From contig NW_005179112.1 of NCBI RefSeq assembly GCF_000350225.1, positions 92,251 through 156,250 of the forward strand: a stretch of 64,000 nucleotides of DNA. Reading direction: 5' to 3'. The translations under genes were made by a program, and so were the position numbers. Shown here piece after piece: positions 44,562-55,974 of the stretch (its first letter is position 1; the number at the start of each line of letters is the position of its first letter). Source of the DNA: Chondrus crispus. Lineage: Eukaryota > Rhodophyta > Florideophyceae > Gigartinales > Gigartinaceae. The notes beneath the pieces were generated by a model. The model saw only the letters and a list, made by a program, of their open reading frames with translations. It made no database searches and was not told where the DNA came from.

Positions 44562-46110
44562 CACCATCCAACAATGTATTTCGCGTTTTGATTCCAGACA
44601 TTCTCAGGTGCACGACAGATGGAATAGAGATGAAAGACTTCTTTGGAAATGAAATCACTGCATTTGTAGATATTGTGGGATATATTGGAGACTATCCAGC
44701 AGTCACACATACTCTCGACATATTAGGTCAGAACGCTGGAACTCCGTGCCACCTGTGCACGTTCAGAAAATATTCTGAGAAGGGAATTGGAGAGTCTGAC
44801 TACGCATACACCACCAAGAATCACTCGCGAAACTCTGCCTTCTGCAGAGACCATGATCGAATGGAATCTATAAGGCATGATCTCGTGAGCAAAGAAGACT
44901 TCCAATACGTAGGATTGAAAAGCCGTTCACAAACTTGTGTGAGCGTCGATGCTGGAACTTCGATTGAAAGTCCAGATTATCTCCCACTTCACCATTTGTC
45001 TCGTGAACTCAGGAATGTAAGGGAGCGCGTTCCTTTAACCGAAAATGGAGAGAGAGTTGTACCTGCTATCTTTGACCCTTACAGATCTGCTGTAGTGGCT
45101 CCGGACCACCTTCTCGCTGGCCTTTCTCAAGATGTTCTGAATGCAGCGCTCTCTGTGTTTCAGAAAAAGCAACGCCTTACAGCAGAGATGTACATTCAAG
45201 AGGCATTCAGGACGCATGGATTAGAGATGCAATCTCATATATTCAACGCTGATGCAATCAGAATTCATTCCATGTCTTTATCGAGTATGTTTAATGTCAT
45301 TTTGGTTGCACCCTTTGCGTTTAAAAGTGCACTATTTCTTCACCTGAGCGAGAGGAAAATACAAACCGTTCTTGTCACGCAAAGAGTGACAAACGTGATG
45401 TTTCAAGTTCTGATTCAGTTAGTTCGTCTGATTCCGAAGAGGAAACTGAAGAGTTGTGCTTACGAAAAAGATTCAAACCTATGCGCAGTTCAATTATTGA
45501 AATAATTGCGAAGTTTCAGAACCTCGTTGTTGCAACGTATTATTAACCAATTACTGCTGTAGATGGACAGAAGTCAATCCGAAAGTTTAATGAGGAGGGT
45601 GGACAAAAACGGTTGAGTAATTTATCTCAGCAAGCTTCTGAGTATCTAGTTAGTCTGAACGAGGTTTGCAAGTTAAGTCAAGAGGCCAGGAAACATATCA
45701 ACAAACCAAACGTGCACCGATTGGTTGAACTTTACAACCATACATTACCATGTTTCGGACATATTCGTCACTTTCAGGAGCTTCTCTTCGAGGGGGCGCA
45801 CCAGCCTTTGAAACGAGCAACATCAAAACCAAACCATAGAAACCCACAGTTGTCAGCAATGAAATCCATACTGGAAAACGACAGGCTTTCTAGGCTTGGA
45901 GAGGTTACATCATCAGTTGAGGACCCTGGCAACATTGACGACGAGATTGCTTCTGAGTTTGAAGGCATTGCTATCGGTGCATGTCTAGAACAGAAAGATT
46001 CAAGGAAATTAAGAAAGTTTCTTAACAGTCCTTACGTACCGCCGTTATTGCGTGACTTGAAGAGAAAAATTCGTGGACTGGGAGACAGATTTAAGCATGA
46101 TCGGACTTAG
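44562..46110 (+). pseudogene. Unassigned transposase-like gene, broken
   Basis: From about 44570 a good frame reads FVDIVGYIGDYPAVTHTLDIL, GTPCHLCTF (C-x2-C), PLHHLSRELRNVRERVP, VPAIFDPYRSAVVAPDHLLAGLSQDVLNAAL and MSLSSMFNVILVAPFAFKSALFL, to a stop at 45505. Related content resumes in another frame at 45613-46110 (NKPNVHRLVELYNHTLPCFGHIRHFQELLFEGAHQPLKR). The style, including a GDYPA..C..C segment, recalls the large transposases of CACTA/EnSpm-like elements, but I cannot confirm it. More decayed frames follow to about 46866. It starts directly after the LINE. Confidence 0.45.
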
Positions 46111-46870
46111 GTGCCTGGTACAGAGTTAGAGGATCTTGACATTGCTCTCGAAAGGACATCGTTCAAGACACAAAACAGGGAAGCATTTCAGGCACTCGAG
46201 AATATGTTTGGAGTAGAAACTCCAGGTGTGCAATGCACGGTAATATTTATGGTATCATGCTTCAAGGTTCGAATTTCGACGTAGAGGAGTATGTAAAAGA
46301 GAGAAAGATTGACAAAGGCACACCAAGACATGACATATTACGACCAGGTGAGATTTACAGGCCACTGTGAATACGTTTTGGAGGACCTGTAACGACGAAG
46401 TGGTCATGCTGGTAGATGAATTCCAGATGGACTACGGCAACCAAACTCAATCTTTCGATATGGATCAGTCTGAGACTTTGTTCTGGTACGTAGCAGGCCT
46501 ACTTCTATCGCGAAATATTATGGAAAACACAAGACCAGGAGTGGAGTCAAATTTAAACGCAAAGAAAAAAGAAGCATGCAAAGACGAACAGATGTATGCT
46601 GTTGTCATTCCCCTCGAAGAAGTTGCACAATGCCTGCTGTTGGGAAGAAAAAGGTTTAAAATACTGCAGTCAAGTGGCAACTATATTTTAAGGTTACATT
46701 CTGGTATTCAGAAGGCAATAGCGTTGCATGATTACGAGGCAAGCCTAAATGGCGCGTCTTGCAAAAAAGAAACATCGGGATGTGTTACATATTCCCGAAA
46801 GGTTGACGAAGGAGGCTCTTATTTCATTTTAGGAACTGCCGAAGGATTCCCTCCTAGGAAAGGTTAGCCA
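46111..46870 (+). pseudogene. Decayed continuation of the transposase-like gene
   Basis: Successive frames (for example 46367-46866: ETLFWYVAGLLLSRNIM, YAVVIPLEEVAQCLLLGRKRFK) look like remains of a C-terminal region, broken several times. No family call is possible. Confidence 0.3.
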
Positions 46871-49257
46871 CTGCATGCAGGTAGTAACTGCAATCATTCA
46901 TAAGCAAGTCGAAAAGATACCGGAGCTACCATGTCGCGGCGCGCAATATTCCGCGGTTTCGTCCACCGAAATGTTGACTGCAAAATTGGTACCATGTCCT
47001 ACAAATCGCAATTTGTGCAACTTCCGGCGACACGCGGCCCAGTGCCCCTGGCCCCAGAACCGGGCAATGATCACTACTGCTTTCCTTCTGGTACCACCGG
47101 GAAGGAAACTAGGGTTCTCTATAGGCCACATTAAATGTAGCTGTGCACACTTTCGTACTCGCAGCGCGCGGCTTGTTGTACTCAAGCTCTGCACTTCGGG
47201 CAACATGCCCCAAGTGCAGACTTGAGTAGGCTGTCAAAAAGCATGTCTCATGTATGCATGGGCCATGTAAGTATGCATGGGCCATGTGAATATATGAGTA
47301 GCTGCTGGATACGAAGTTAAAGGTGAAGTGGGTCATTTGTATGCAATATATTGCTTTTGCGCGCATACAGCTGCTGGCAGATATTTTCTTGTTGTGAATG
47401 CACACCGCGATCTAACCAAAAGCTGTTAGTACCGAGGCAGGGATGGATTTCTGTGAGGCTGTTTAATGATTAGGAGCAATACAGTTGATACGAATGATAT
47501 ACTACCAGAAGGAATGCGGAAAGGCTATTAGAGAGAGGGTACCTCGACGCGTGGAGATCAAGCACATCGAGGTTGCAAGCGGACAATTGTCTGGGGCACC
47601 TCAAAGTGCACCAGGTGTAATTATTACGCTGCATAGCTACAACTAGATGCGTAGCTAGGACGCTATACATGTGCAGCAGATAGAAACGACTGTTTGAGCT
47701 TAAAAAGTCGCATTTAAATTGGCAGCTAAATTGTTCCACAGCGCAAATGTATCTTTGTAATTGGCCGGGTGCCCATTTCGGGGCACAGCCATTATCGTAA
47801 TGGAACTGACAGTATTGTCGTAAGATTTGTAATACTGGGCCCAGTATACAATAACTCAATCTGGGCAGGTCTCCGGTGGCAACAAAGCGGAGGTGCAGTG
47901 TCCGATAATGGCGCGCTCTCGGAACGCTGAATCCAATACAAATTGGTACTGATGTCCGAAAGCGCGCGTTTTTCACTTCTCTGAAGGTCGCGGTAGGTTA
48001 CATAAAGGCATACTGAGTCGCGCCTGTTAGGTTCCTCGCGCGTGAGTGACATCTCCGAAGGGTCAACACACAGGCTGTGAAGCTCCATAGGCCATCCATA
48101 AGACAGCTGTTCAGGTTTGTTTCGTTGTTCTACTCGCTTCGATTCCGCCTGTGTTTGTGTGAAACTGACCATTCTTTCCTACATTTGATGCATCGTATAT
48201 GTAAGAGAGCGAGGACCAACTGGTCGTGGACCTAGTCTAATCTGAAACTCGAAGTTCAGACGTACCAAGTATACATGTTATGTTTCATCTGCCTTGTTAG
48301 ACAAACTACCCTTCTTGTTTCACTTGTATTCATCACTTTGTAGGTATGTGCGCTCATGTGATATGTACATGTTCGCGCTGCAGGGCCCACAAGGGAAGGA
48401 CATTTCGGCAGTAGTAGCGACCCCGGAGTCCAGTTTTATGTGCTCATAGCATATATACTGTAGGATACATAGGTCAAATTGTTCTACAGTGTCATGAATA
48501 GCGAAAACGTAAAGGTTTCTATGCCCAACGATCACTCGTAGTAGTGAGTTCTTCTGATTAAACGGAGAAATGCATAATTGTACATTCATGCCTACAAGAC
48601 AGTAATCACTGTCGTTCTGGGAGGCTGTCAGGAGTAGTATAGGGACGGGAAAATGGACCACCAGAGGCGGTGTGTAGCCATGCAAAATAACAGTGTGTAC
48701 GAGGATGTAGCAGAGTAGGAAGGGAAGACCGCCGAAGGCCGTAGAAGATTAGAAAAACGAAGACCGCCTGGCGCCGTAAAAGTTCTATTCAGCAGATATC
48801 GCCTGCGGAGATCTGCAACATACAACCCAAGACCACCTCGGAGATAATCAGTTCAAATTACTAAAGATCGTATGTGGTAGTCAATCCTGCGAGTACTTGG
48901 CCAAGTCCTAGGTGGTCCTCCATTTTTCAGCAGTGACACCTGACGGAGGTCTCTCAAAATGAAGCCATGTGTACCCCTGCAGCGCACCACGACGCGTAAT
49001 TATTTGACCTCCTACGAACTACCAGGATTTGAGGGACACTTAGCGCCGCCGATGATTCTAAATTTGGGCTATCAATACCGCCACAGGAGGTTTTTTGAAT
49101 TTTATTTTTGGCAGTAAAATGAACCTTCTCAGGAGGTCAAAAGTGTGACCAATAAGGGATTGGCTTTTACCGCCTGAGGCTGTCATTTTCTGGTTATCAT
49201 AAGACCTCCTCATAGACCTGCGGAAATTTCTAAAATGTACCTTGTAGTGAAGCCTCT
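46871..49257. other. Intergenic with small repeats
   Basis: No gene recognised. Contents: an imperfect palindrome at 47180-47227; a doubled GTATGCATGGGCCATGT at about 47252-47290; and a cluster of GACCGCC/GACCTCC words at 48720-49210. Within that cluster, TTGACCTCCT at 49004 and AGGAGGTCAA ending at 49140 could be the ends of a 137-bp MITE. I could not find its target duplication. Confidence 0.45.
47180..47227. repeat. Imperfect palindrome, arms about 22-23 bp
   Basis: Arms 47180-47202 and 47206-47227 are reverse complements apart from one substitution and one missing base, with an ACA loop. It looks like an older member of the palindrome class described in the findings. Confidence 0.75.
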
Positions 49258-49512
49258 GTGCTCCCCAACGGCCTGGCAATCGCAGTAAGCAACCACTATC
49301 CCGGCTCGGTCTCCGATATCGAAGTTATGAGGGAAATGCTTCATTTTCATGACGATGCTTTAGAGAAATTGGGAGAGGAGTTGGCAATTACGGACATTGG
49401 GCGGGGATCTGAATCGTATCCTAATCGATGGGGAGTCCTTTTGGACAAGGGATACGTAGGCATGGAATCAGAGGTACGTGCAATTATCCCTAAGAAGAAA
49501 ATTCGTGGGGGA

Positions 49513-49542
49513 GGTGCTCTCCGGGTCGACCCGGAGAGCACC
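49513..49542. repeat. Perfect 30-bp palindrome, no loop
   Basis: Arms of 15 bases meet at 49527/49528 (GGTGCTCTCCGGGTC and its inverse). With two mismatches the pairing extends to 24-base arms. It lies in the Harbinger fragment and forms the left half of a 50-nt insertion. Confidence 0.92.
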
Positions 49543-49553
49543 CCTCCACGAAG

Positions 49554-49601
49554 TGCTGCATTTTCCCGTTTTTCAGATCTGAAAAACGGGAAAATGCAGC
49601 A
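49554..49601. repeat. Perfect 48-bp palindrome, no loop
   Basis: Arms 49554-49577 and 49578-49601 are exact inverses with no spacer. The right arm is native transposase coding sequence; the left arm is its inverted copy. It begins 11 bases after the palindrome at 49513-49542. Confidence 0.92.
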
Positions 49602-49895
49602 TTGGCAGCAGACAGAATAATTGTTGAGAATTTTTTCGGTCGGCAGGGTACCCTTTGGGCTGTCGTTGCCAACAAGTATAGGTGGGCAGAAGGGGGGTAT
49701 GATCGTATCTTTAGAATGACCGTTGCTTTAACTAACATTCATGTCAAATGGCATCCCCTCAGGGACGATGATGGTAAGACGTACGAGCACTACCTGAAAC
49801 GCCTGCATGACATAGCGGATACTTACATATCGAAGCAAAAACGTGCGCAGGCGGCATACAGAAAGCGCCAGAAGCGTGCTGTGGACGAAAGGTAG

Positions 49896-51114
49896 GCGGT
49901 GGGGCGGCAGTGGACTCTAGGGAGGTTTTCGGTGTTGATTCGGCGGACGGTTTTGAGCGCTTAATGGGCTCGTTTTTAGATTCGTACTGCTGCCAGTAAA
50001 CTCATACAATTGTTGATTGCTTGCATATCCCGCATTGGTTCACTTTTTGCTCAGTTGCCGGTTTTCCAACCAAAAGACTGAGTCTCTGACGCACATACTT
50101 CTGAACATACTGAAAGATTGAGAGTCTACCACAAACACAGTATCTGATTTACATACCTAGTGTAACTTGAAAAGGTATGTTTCGAAATATAGAAATTGGC
50201 ATGGAATCCGCACACATCCACACGAGAGCATACGCTCCTTTTTCATGAAGACCAGCGATTGCATGGCTTTCCATGATATCGGCGAAAACGGTTCTTACGC
50301 ACACACAGCTTTTCACAGCAGTTTCGCGGAAAGGAGTTTTTATTAACGTTTGCCATGAGGAGAAACTCTCTAAAGAAAGCAAAGTTCTTTTGAAGACCCG
50401 CTTGAGGTCGGCAGAGTACTGTACACGTAGATAGTCGGTGCATGGAGGAGTACTTTTTTCTTTTTTTCTGAGGACCAAAGATTTTTCAATTCGCGTTCCG
50501 GCGTTTTGAACCAAATGCAAATCATCTCTGGAATGAGATGAATTTGTTTGATGACCACTGTAGCAATAGTGACAGTGATGGGGAAGCTCTGGATATTTTC
50601 GAGCTTTGATAGCTGCCGCTAACCCTCTGCTCCGATTTGTGACGATTTAGGGCGTCACAAAAAGTGAGACGATTTGTGTGACGATTTGTGAGAGTTTTGC
50701 TCTTTTCGCCGCCGTCATCTCATTCGTCTCACTCCATCTTCTCATTTGTCACACATGGTTTGTGAATATTTGTTGAATTGTAGCACTTTTTGAGAACGTT
50801 TTGTGATCATCACAAAAATCGTCCCAAACATCACACATTTTCGTGAATCTTTTGTGATGGTTTTGTGAGATGCATCTCAAACTCTCAAACGTCAACCTTA
50901 AGGATGTGCCCAACGATATTTTTTAGAATGGGTCAAAAACGCAGGTATATCATAAGGGCTATTTGTAGGTTGTTTTTAGCGGGCCACAACGTTTGAACTG
51001 CAACTCTACCCGCCTTTTTTCCTTCAAACTGCAGGGAAAAAAGGCGGGTAGAGTTGACGACGATATTGCGACCTTTGTAGCCCTTTTTGGTCGCGACGGG
51101 CACCTACGACCAAC
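49896..51114. other. Intergenic with a TTTGTGA-rich patch
   Basis: No gene recognised. From about 50635 to 50890, TTTGTGA, TCACAAA and close variants occur in both orientations at high density. A palindrome follows at 51001-51056. Confidence 0.5.
51001..51056. repeat. Perfect 22-bp palindrome with 12-base loop
   Basis: Arms 51001-51022 and 51035-51056 are exact inverses (CAACTCTACCCGCCTTTTTT at the outer side). It lies 58 bases upstream of the first ATG of the transposase gene at 51115. Confidence 0.9.
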
Positions 51115-53909
51115 ATGAAATGTGCTCTGTGCATCTCTACGAAGCGCAAGGCGACGCACAAAGTTTATGAGTCGCTGCCCAAGGTACTCCTCTCCAGAGG
51201 GGTGCCACATTTGGAAGAATCCGACAGAATATGCTGGCAGTGCATGCGAGAGAGCAGATTGGTTGCAGTCCTCGAGGGCGACGCGTACTTGAATGTCTGT
51301 ACGGAAAACGAAGCCATGACAATCTTTTAAACTTCGGCAAACGATTGCCAAGACTGCGCCTCACATGTGGACGGGAGAACTTTTTTGACGAATGGGATTT
51401 GAAGGTACCACACTACTTTTAGCTCACGCATCCGGCTCAATCAATTGCTAACTCTTTTTGTCGTGTTTGCAGCACCTTTGCTCCTCCTACGCTTTAGATA
51501 TCTAACGTTCCTATACAGAGCGCGTTTCCTGGCTCTGTCTACGAAGTCATGCGACATGTGAGCGCGCAGCATGGACGCGCAGACGACGTCATATCCCCGA
51601 GAGACCGACGCAGGGCAGTCAGATTGGTGGTTAGGGAGGTCATTTCTGGTAGCGTTATGCACACTGTCACAAAGCTATTCTAGGTTCCAAGAGCGCCCCT
51701 GGGAAGCGGAAAGATCGCAGGAGGTCGCTAGGGCTGGACAATGACCGAGCTGTGGTTGTCGTGCGCTCGAAGCGGCGTAGGTTTTGCTTTCCGAATGCCC
51801 CGACGATCAACGCGGCTGGGCTGCGCATGCCTGCGGCCAGCATGGAGAGTGACGACGATCTGGTTGACCCCGTTGGCGGGCATCGCTGCACACGAGGCAC
51901 GACCGTTTCTCTAGGTCTGTACCAAGTAACAAATCCAAGCAAAGAGAAGATAGGCCGTGCCCAGGAGCCTTTGGAGATAATGAATGAGTGCGACTTGCCA
52001 TCTTTTACGACATTGTGGACAGAACTAGTGCTCAGTCTGGCGTGTCAGGGCCGATGCTTCGCCCCTGGCAGCGCTGCTGTTGACGCTCTGAACATTATAC
52101 CGCGAGGGACGATTGTTGAGGGGCGGGCCATTGTCGTGTCAGTGAAGTGCAGCGCGTGTCTGGAGGAGTTCCGCTTGAACCGAGGCTCTAAAGACCGCCT
52201 TGATGCGCAATCTGCTCGCTCGCCCGCTTTGTTGAACGTGTTGGCTTCAATCGCGATTGTGGTGCGTGGAGGCTCTCTACAAAAGATAAACACTTTCGCA
52301 GCGCTGACGGGAATGGGGCCGGGCATCGACGACACAGTTTCGTACCGGCACCTTGAGGATGCTGGGCTTCGGGACAAGCTTGTATGCGCTGCCAAAGCGG
52401 AATGCATGCATGCCCTCGACGTTTCGCTTGAGTCTGAGAATGACCGATCCGGAGATGCGCCTGACCTCTCTTTCGACGGCGCCTGGAGTCACGGGCGGAA
52501 CGCGTCGGTTGGGTATGGGGGTTGCTTGCGCACCTCACAGAGAAGCCCGACGGCTACGTGACCCGCTTCCCAGCCGTCGGGTTTCCCGTTGTGCAAAAAG
52601 CAGGCATACTGGCCTCCGGCCAGTGGCAGTCGCTGACAGCGAGGATGCTGAGGAGGAGTCGAGCGTGGCAGATGTAGTCTACGTGTCATTTGAAGGAGAG
52701 CATGAAGTGGCAGGCGCGTCGCAGACTATTGAGGACTCGTGCTTTGAGGCTATCATGCCAGACGTGAACAAGAGGCTGGTGAGTGCTAAGAAGCAGGTTA
52801 CGATCGTCTGTGACGGTGATTTGAGATTGGGAGCAAAGGCTCGCGAGCTAGACTGTGTTCGCGATATAGGACTGGACCTGCGCCATTTCTCGTCAACTGT
52901 CAAAAAACGTTTACTCAAGGCATATGGCGAGAATCGGAAGACGCCGAGCGAGGAGCACGTCGCGCTGATAGACAATGTACAAAAGCACCTGCTCTGGTGC
53001 TACTACATTGGAAAGCAAAACAAATTGTCGGCCTCGCAATTAGATGACGCAGTTGTTGGCTGTGTGGACCACTGGAGGGGCGACCACAGTCAATGTCCAC
53101 CATCCTCCATCTGTGTCAAAAGTGGCTTGGGCTCGTCGTATCAGGTGCCCGCAAATCGGTCCCTGGCTTCTTTGAGCGAGAACAGCGCGGCGCTCCTGAA
53201 GCAGCGCATCCGGGCCGCATTGCCACGAGAGGAGTATCAACAGGTGCTGGTTGACGCAAACACTTCCATCAACGAGTCGTTCCATCATTCGATGGTCATC
53301 CACGGATCCTCCAACGGAAAGAGCGGCAACGACGGGATAAACGCAACTCTTCGAAGGAGCAAAGAGGTGCTTGTGTGGAACAGGGGCGTGCTCTGGACGG
53401 CAGAAGGCCTTCTGGACATGGTCTTCGGCAGCCGACAGGTGCTGTCTGAAGCCGACAAGTCATACCTGGCGCGGATCGACAAGCAGGTGGAGACCGACAG
53501 AAAGACACAGATGAAGATAGCGTGCGATGAGCTTGAGGCCCGTCAGAAGCACTCCGACGAGCGTGTGGAAAGAATGAAGCCGTACAACATGGCGTTTGCA
53601 ACCCAGCTGATCCCGTACGGAGCCTATGCTGCAAAAATGCGTGCACTCCCGAAAGACAACGCTCTCACCAGACAGTACGCAAAAGTAGTCTTACCCGCAC
53701 AGAGGCGACATGTGTACTGCAACTTCGAGAAATGCAGCCGCTGCAAAGTGCAGGAGAGACGAGAGGAGCGCGGGGGGCTTTGCATGACTTGCTCCGCGCG
53801 GCGGCACCTGGTAGTGGAGCAACGGCAGTATCCGTGGACGCTCAGTGTATGTTTGAGCTACGACAGAGTTGAGAGCGATTCTAGCGATGTCGCTTCCGGT
53901 TTTTTGTGA
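51115..53909 (+). pseudogene. DDE transposase with zinc-binding ends (Kolobok/Mutator-like), partner of the RecQ gene
   Basis: The N-terminal exon-like part starts MKCALCISTKRK and has C-x2-C ... C-x2-C. An intron-like stretch follows (GTACCA near 51404, TGCTAAC branch-like, TTTGCAG at 51471). The main frames are 51752-52561 (a CSAC site; SFDGAWSHGRNASVGYGG with the first Asp), then GYVTRFPAVGFPVVQ in the next frame. The last is 52640-53909 (IVCDGDLRLGAKAREL, HWRGDHSQC, then NTSINESFHHSM with the probable catalytic Glu, and RCKVQERREERGGLCMTC as a zinc site). DG-W..RRNA, H-x2-GDHS-x-C and NESFH resemble the transposase domain in Kolobok/Mutator-like elements. There are two frame changes near 52520 and 52600-52640. 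Its stop lies 29 bases from that of the helicase gene. Confidence 0.65.
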
Positions 53910-53938
53910 GCGAGGTCTTTGCCTGTGTATGCGCCTTG

Positions 53939-55887
53939 TCAGGGTCTCGTCGGCCGCCTAACTTCTCTACCAACAACAACCGAGCCCGAAAAGCAGCTGG
54001 AGCCCGGCACGGCAACGAGGCGCAGAATGCTGCGAAATCGAGTGGCGGACTTGACCGCAATAATGGATAAGCAGTTCGACTCGGCAACAACATAAAGGCA
54101 CATAAACTCAAACTGAGCTCTTGTTAGCATCGAAGCCGGCTTGGTGGCGGGATCTAGAAGAATTGAACTCAGCGATGCGTGTAGGTCTTCCCTCAGCGCC
54201 TCTGCGTCAAGCCCCTCCTCCTCGCTAGCAGACCTTATGAGCTTTACCACAGCCTGCGGGGCGCCTTCGAAGGACCCGTTGCAGAAAAAAGCATTCACAA
54301 GCTCGTACCCCTCTTGCACACCTATCCCCCGCGATTTGAAGCAGCCCACCGCAGCCACAACTGCGAACGCAAAAACGGTCGCGTCCCTCGACTTCGACCT
54401 GCGAGACCCCACGGCGCCGGTGCACGCGACGCAGTCTCCGCAGTCACTTTCAGCATCCCAATCTTCATACCGCGCAAAAGCCAGACCAAGCAGACGCCGC
54501 AAGCATGCACCCAGCTGTGCACGTCGAGCCATGAGAGACATTTCGGCCAGGCCCCTATAGAACCTCCTTCGGTCCTCCGTGTCCTGCCTAACAAACTCGA
54601 TTTCAGCCCATGCTGCTCTCCCATGGAGGCATCATCGGGCTCTGCCCGCCCACCGATGTCTACCGCCGCGGCGCCAGAAGCGGGCTGCCCGGGGCTAGGC
54701 AGACTGGACAGCGTGGCCCAGCCCGACATGTCCGCCAGAGGTGAGCACATAAGCACGCATCAAGCTGTTTGTCCTGCTCTGCGAGCCGCACGTCCGACGT
54801 GCTGTGCATAAGACGTTGCCGAATCGGGCAACCCGTAGTGAACGACTAAGCCAATACTCGGATGATCGATTCCCATCGCGATTGACGTGGTGCCAATGAG
54901 GCATCGAACCTCTCTGCTGAGCCACTTTCGCAGCCTTCGGCGCCTTGTCTCCATAGGAAGGGCGCTATAGTATACATTGCAGAGGCGGGTACCAGCACGC
55001 GCAGCGACACTTCCCAACTTCCGAAGACTTTCGCACACGTTGTCGCACTGCGACGGCAGCCGGCAAAACACAACTGCGCACTGAGCCTCCGGTGTAGCCT
55101 GCAATAGCTCGGCGATGCGTTTTGCAGCTCCTGTCACTCGGACCTTTGACTCAACCTCCAAGCGCAGACATGGTCGGGACACGCTGCTAATCAGAACAGT
55201 CCACGGCTCTCTCGGAACGTCTAGTTCCTCGGACGCGCGCGAGAGAAAGTCACCAGGCAGGGTTGCCGACATGAACGTCAAAGACACCATTTTTTTCTTG
55301 ATGAATGGCCCAAGCCAACCCGCGAGCCTCATGTAACCCGACCGCCACTCCCTGTCCGCAACCCAGCAATGTGCCTCATCGATAACAACCCGCGTAACAT
55401 GAACCTTCTCAAGAAGCAACTGCATTTGCCCCGAGCAGGCCTTCTCGGGAGTCGTCAACACAACACCGCCCTGATAGTGCACGACCGCTTCACCGCAGAG
55501 AGCCTGCTCGTCGTACTGCGACTGCCCAGTTAGTCGGAAGGCAAGTATCTGCCGAGAAACGCATTTGGCGTACAAATCATCGACAAGCGACAGGGTCGGA
55601 GCCACAAACAACGTGAGGCCCCCTCTCGCCAAGGCCGGGACAATGGCCAGCACCGACTTTCCGTGTCCCGTTGGAAGCTGCGCCAGAATGTTATGGCCTC
55701 GCGCGGCGCTTACAACATACCGCTTTTGCGAGTCATCGCGCCAGTGTTGCAGCTCAGGGAACAGAATGACCCCGAAGGACAGCAGTTGCTCCGCAAGGAC
55801 TGCGTCTGGAACGTCCTCTGCCGGCTCGAGTGGCGCCATAGCGATGAAGCCCGGGTCGTTCGGCTCATCGGCGCGCGTGTCGGCCAT
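53939..55887 (-). pseudogene. RecQ-like superfamily 2 helicase
   Basis: ATG at 55887 (MADTRADEP). Helicase motifs in order: WRDDSQKRYVVSAA, LPTGHGKS (Walker A, about 55655-55680), VVIDEAHCW (DEAH), SATLP, FCRLPSQ, IGTTSIAMGIDHP and QHVGRAARRAGQTA. A TGA at 54762-54760 then replaces a codon that fits Arg (CGA to TGA), and CVLMCSPLADM follows in frame. After a further frame change near 54610-54640 comes EIEFVRQDTEDRRRF, and then CLRRLLGLAF...CGDCVAC, matching the RecQ zinc module. The product is a 3'-5' DNA helicase. It is tail-to-tail with the transposase and carries about two breaks. RecQ genes of the host would not be expected to sit between transposons like this. Confidence 0.75.
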
Positions 55888-55974
55888 GTCACGCTTGCTT
55901 CTCAGAAGTGTGGTACAATTGCGTACCACGACCACCCCGGGGAGATGTGAACCGGACGGAAGAGCGGATGCTAC

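Larger units (their letters stand above)
49258..49895 (+). pseudogene. PIF/Harbinger transposase fragment (second lineage) with palindromic insertion
   Basis: C-terminal part of a DDE_Tnp_4-type transposase: NHYPGSVSDIEVMREM, VLLDKGYVGMESEVRAIIPKKK, then after an insertion ADRIIVENFFGRQGTLWAVV and TVALTNIHVKWHPLR, with a basic tail. The catalytic Glu (VENFFGR) and an Asp (SDIEV) are kept. The N-terminal part with the first Asp is missing upstream. The frame is broken by a 50-nt insertion at 49528-49577 made of inverted copies of both flanks. Omitting it by eye gives an uninterrupted frame. The lineage differs clearly from the Harbinger at 36429. Confidence 0.8.

Noticed and set aside
49004-49140. 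137-bp MITE with TTGACCTCCT ends
   Set aside because: No target duplication and only about 11 matching bases at the ends, in a region where GACCTCC words are common. Mentioned only in the intergenic note.
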